Positions 61,481 through 64,000 of a DNA stretch of 64,000 nt are shown piece by piece. The DNA is taken from contig JAODTK010000389.1 of NCBI GenBank assembly GCA_026419785.1, positions 1 through 64,000 of the forward strand. The letters run 5' to 3'. The stretch is from Sclerodactyla briareus (Eukaryota; Echinodermata; Holothuroidea; Dendrochirotida; Sclerodactylidae). Under the pieces are notes generated by a model that had not been told where the DNA came from, ran no database searches, and saw only the letters and a list, made by a program, of their open reading frames with translations. Every line of letters starts with the position of its first letter. Position 1 is the first letter of the stretch. The position numbers and the translations under genes are program-made.

Positions 61481-62894
61481 CTCGTTGTATTCTTTGTCTC
61501 CTTCGTTGTATCTTTGCCATGCCCAGACAGCCCTCTAGCGGTAGGCATTAACACTTGGGGTTTGGGTTCCGCCATCAGCTGTGATCATGAGGTTTGCGTC
61601 TCGGGGCTACTGCGCCCCAGGAAGGGCTAGCAGCTCGGTTTCCTTTGACATAGGGGGTATGTTGTTAAATCCTCGTAAGCCGGCAGTGGTAATTGCATGT
61701 GAAGATCGGTATTTGTTTGGGCTTTTGTGAAAGGTACAGGTAGGAAATTCCGGTGATGCTGGTATGGGTGTTCATGAGTTTTGTAGTCATTCTAGGAAAC
61801 AGCACCACTCCGTACAAGGCAGACCTCTGCTAGTGAGCGATCCCGTTTTAGGGTGTAGGGATCCCTCTTGGGCGTCTCGCGGACAACCAAGGCAGGTATT
61901 TATACTATTGTTGTCTGTTGTGACATTGTCTTAAAAGGCCTGTGTGGCCAAGTTACGTTAGCCTGCGGGCATTTTAAGTCTGTGTGACTTCGTTTATCCT
62001 TGTGGAACTCCAGTCGTGGTGACTAAAATTCAGCCTGTGTGGCACCGAGGTCTGTGGCCCGCAAATTAGCCTGTGTGGGCAACCTTCCTAAGTTAGCCTG
62101 TGTGGAACTGGTCGTTTCATCCTGTATCTTGGAACATTAACATTTTAATCCATTTTGGCGTTTTGAAATTCCGCCACTGGGCAACATCTTGCCGGACGGG
62201 GGTGGTAAATACCCGCCTTGTGGTTGGAACTGGACATTGGTGTTTCCAAAATCTCTACGTACTGAAATAACTGTTTCCTGACGACTGATAAACGTATTCT
62301 ACTACTAAAATTATTGGGACTGGCGTAGTCTAATCTCCCGAGAAGTTCAGGCGCTGGGATTTTCGTCTTCCGTTTCGGAGACGGTCTGTGCTGAAGGACG
62401 GGCAGCAAAATCGCGGAACCGGTTATATTACCGTACATACGTCCAGCGGCTGTAGATATGAACTGACGAATGGCTTCGGGGACTGGGGATTCCTGTCGGG
62501 AATTCGTCGCGTTCTAATCTACAGGGCTGGAGCACCTGTTCGGCGCTTGTTAGCCGGAACTGATTTCGTGACCTGGCCAGGTTTCTTAGGTATCACTTTG
62601 TTCATGTATTTTTGTTTATTTATTTAACTTATGCTTTATTCGGAGTGATTTTTCGAATATATATTGTCAGTATTGACAGTTGGAATACTGCACCTTTGCA
62701 AAGACTCTCTCCGTTGATTTGTCCTATCTGTTTGTCTGTTACTTGTTAAGCTCAGCAATTAGGTGGGTGCGCAGTCAGTTGGTTAGACCCCGACTGAGTT
62801 TTGGTTATTTTGATCCTGGTGAAATTTGTGCAGTTTTGCACTGGGAAGAACCCTGTGACACTCATTTCATTTATTTTTTTCCTCCGTTCCTTTT

Positions 62895-62964
62895 CTGTAA
62901 AGCGCTTAGAACGCTGTATTAAGCGCCCTTTAAATGTGTGATATTTTATTATTATTATTATATA
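62895..62964 (+). repeat. L2-type 3' stem-loop and ATT tail
   Basis: 'aaagcgcttagaacgctg' and 'aagcgccctttaaatgtg', then 'attattattattatata'. This short 3' structure plus a microsatellite tail is what L2-type reverse transcriptases recognise when copying their RNA. Confidence 0.75.
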
Positions 62965-63859
62965 TTATGACAGTCCACTTTCCACAAATGCCTCTGTTGT
63001 CAATAGAGAATATTAGAGCAGACCCTAATACAATAAGGCGTATGTTCCCTTCTACATTAAACAATTCACCCCACATATTGGTTTGTGTTGTAACATTAGC
63101 AATCTGCTCTGATCAATGTGGTGCAAAGGGTAGAAATCATGGAGAAGCGATTTATAGACCGGGAAAAAAATGTTATTCTACCACCAGGTTCTCCTTTCCA
63201 GGTTTGTAACTACCATTGTGTGACATTTCATTTTAAGGAATATTGCTAGGTGATGGTTCAAGGGGGGCATGTATGTTATGTGCTTTGCCTTGTAAACCAG
63301 GATAACTCAACACCTTGTAAACGAGACAACCAATGAACGGAAAAGTGTAGACGGTCCACACTTGGTATTTCGGTTGCCGATTGTTTTGGGGTCTTAGTAT
63401 TGAGTTCATATAGAAAGTCTCCAATCCGTGGATTGGCAACATCGAATAGACAGATAGATGATCCCTATTGTTTCTAGGCCTGGATCAAGGGTATACAAGA
63501 TATATGCTTTGGTATATATGCGTAAATATGGGTCATTTTGAAAAGAAGATTGTGATAATTCTTTTCTCGCCAACATCGGATTAGCACAGAAGCTTGTCCC
63601 GAAACGCCAGATCAAGCTGAAATCTTTCCTACTGAGTGGACAGGATCTTGTGACGTAGAATGATGGCAATTTTTAGGGAAAATTATGATTAAATGTGATA
63701 TTTTGTCAATATCAGTGTATGTATGAATACGATAACACGATCCCACCTATATGCCGTGTATGGTTGTCTCTCATATTTCCCATGGTGAGTAAAGTAGAAC
63801 TTGGGGGGGAGGGCGGCGATACTAGTGCTGTGAATCGAGAATCGAGTACAGACAGACTA

Positions 63860-63945
63860 GACCCATGTGGGCGCAGCCCATCTCATGAGCGCGTAGCGCG
63901 AAGTCCACTCGGCGTGGGTCCAGGGCCCGCCTCAGAGCCTCTGAG
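63860..63945 (+). repeat. 'catgagcgcgtagcgcgaag' repeat in copy 2
   Basis: Counterpart of 35,865-35,950: same flanking 'gaatcgagtacagacagact', 'catctcatgagcgcgtagcg' and 'gggtccagggcccgcctcag'. Copy 2 then skips about 30 bp relative to copy 1. Confidence 0.7.
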
Positions 63946-64000
63946 GCTCAATTGGGAAACATTTATCGTGATTTCGGTTGACAAGAAAGACGATTCTTGA

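Larger units (their letters stand above)
60584..62964 (+). mobile_element. L2/CR1-type LINE insertion, 5'-truncated
   Basis: Copy 1 has the empty site ('aaacatgttgtgacagtcca', 34,964-34,983). In copy 2, TTATG flanks both sides (60,579-60,583 and 62,965-62,969). The body encodes the end of a reverse transcriptase. The 3' end has 'gtaaagcgcttagaacgc' and 'aagcgccctttaaatg' followed by (ATT)n, the standard L2-type tail. The 1.4 kb between the RT end and the tail is longer than usual and includes a 'gttagcctgtgtgg' mini-repeat (61,940-62,105), so another insert may be nested there. Confidence 0.82.

Overview
This is a eukaryotic, repeat-dominated window. It contains no complete protein-coding host gene that I can support, and no rRNA or CRISPR array. 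The base composition is moderately AT-rich. There are non-LTR retrotransposon remains, a large DNA transposon carrying a FEN1-like nuclease domain, satellites, and degenerate tandem repeats of the 'ggtgacctcagatgacc' style. Together these suggest a marine invertebrate animal. A deuterostome such as an echinoderm or hemichordate is my guess, but the species is not determined.

Layout. At 1-14.7 kb there is unique or low-complexity DNA with a decayed reverse transcriptase (about 1.03-2.17 kb, minus strand), an inverted pair of GCGGGCGG-rich segments, a probable hAT-like non-autonomous element (8.23-9.67 kb) and many G/C homopolymers. At 15.0-16.8 kb lies a 22-bp minisatellite. At 17.05-18.44 and 37.26-39.41 kb, with a partial copy at 4.76 kb, lies a dispersed element with 'GATTCCTTGAC' ends filled by internal tandem repeats. 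At 24.4-26.7 kb is a satellite of about 80-bp monomers that appears to have a higher-order period of about 0.63-0.72 kb. At 42.2-44.3 kb is another degenerate tandem repeat ending in an (AC)n tract.

The main structural feature is a long direct duplication. Copy 1 runs from about 27.57 to about 36.04 kb. Copy 2 starts at about 45.17 kb and continues past the end of the window. Corresponding points can be followed along both copies: a 40-bp array, a ~147-bp tandem region and a GGTCA-rich region. Each copy therefore serves as an empty-site control for insertions in the other. Copy 2 carries three large insertions. The first is an unclassified 1.1-kb segment flanked by TATGAC (45.71-46.81 kb). 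The second is a 7.84-kb DNA transposon with ~470-bp terminal inverted repeats and a 3-bp ATA duplication (47,947-55,787). The third is a 2.4-kb L2/CR1-type LINE 3' portion (about 60.58-62.96 kb). Copy 1 carries a ~170-bp L2-like tail and a ~600-bp segment absent from copy 2.

The 7.84-kb element is the most interesting object. Its minus strand holds one long, frame-broken coding region (about 53.49 to 48.61 kb). From N to C terminus this shows zinc-binding C/H clusters, a putative RNase H-like (DDE) core, a FEN1/XPG-type nuclease segment and a Cys-rich tail. This organisation, the long TIRs and the 3-bp target duplication fit the Academ superfamily; that name is my inference from memory of the superfamily. 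The reading frame is broken many times by small indels and by a 127-nt G run. Near-identical tandem copies elsewhere differ mainly by 1-nt indels, so some breaks may be sequencing or assembly errors rather than true decay.
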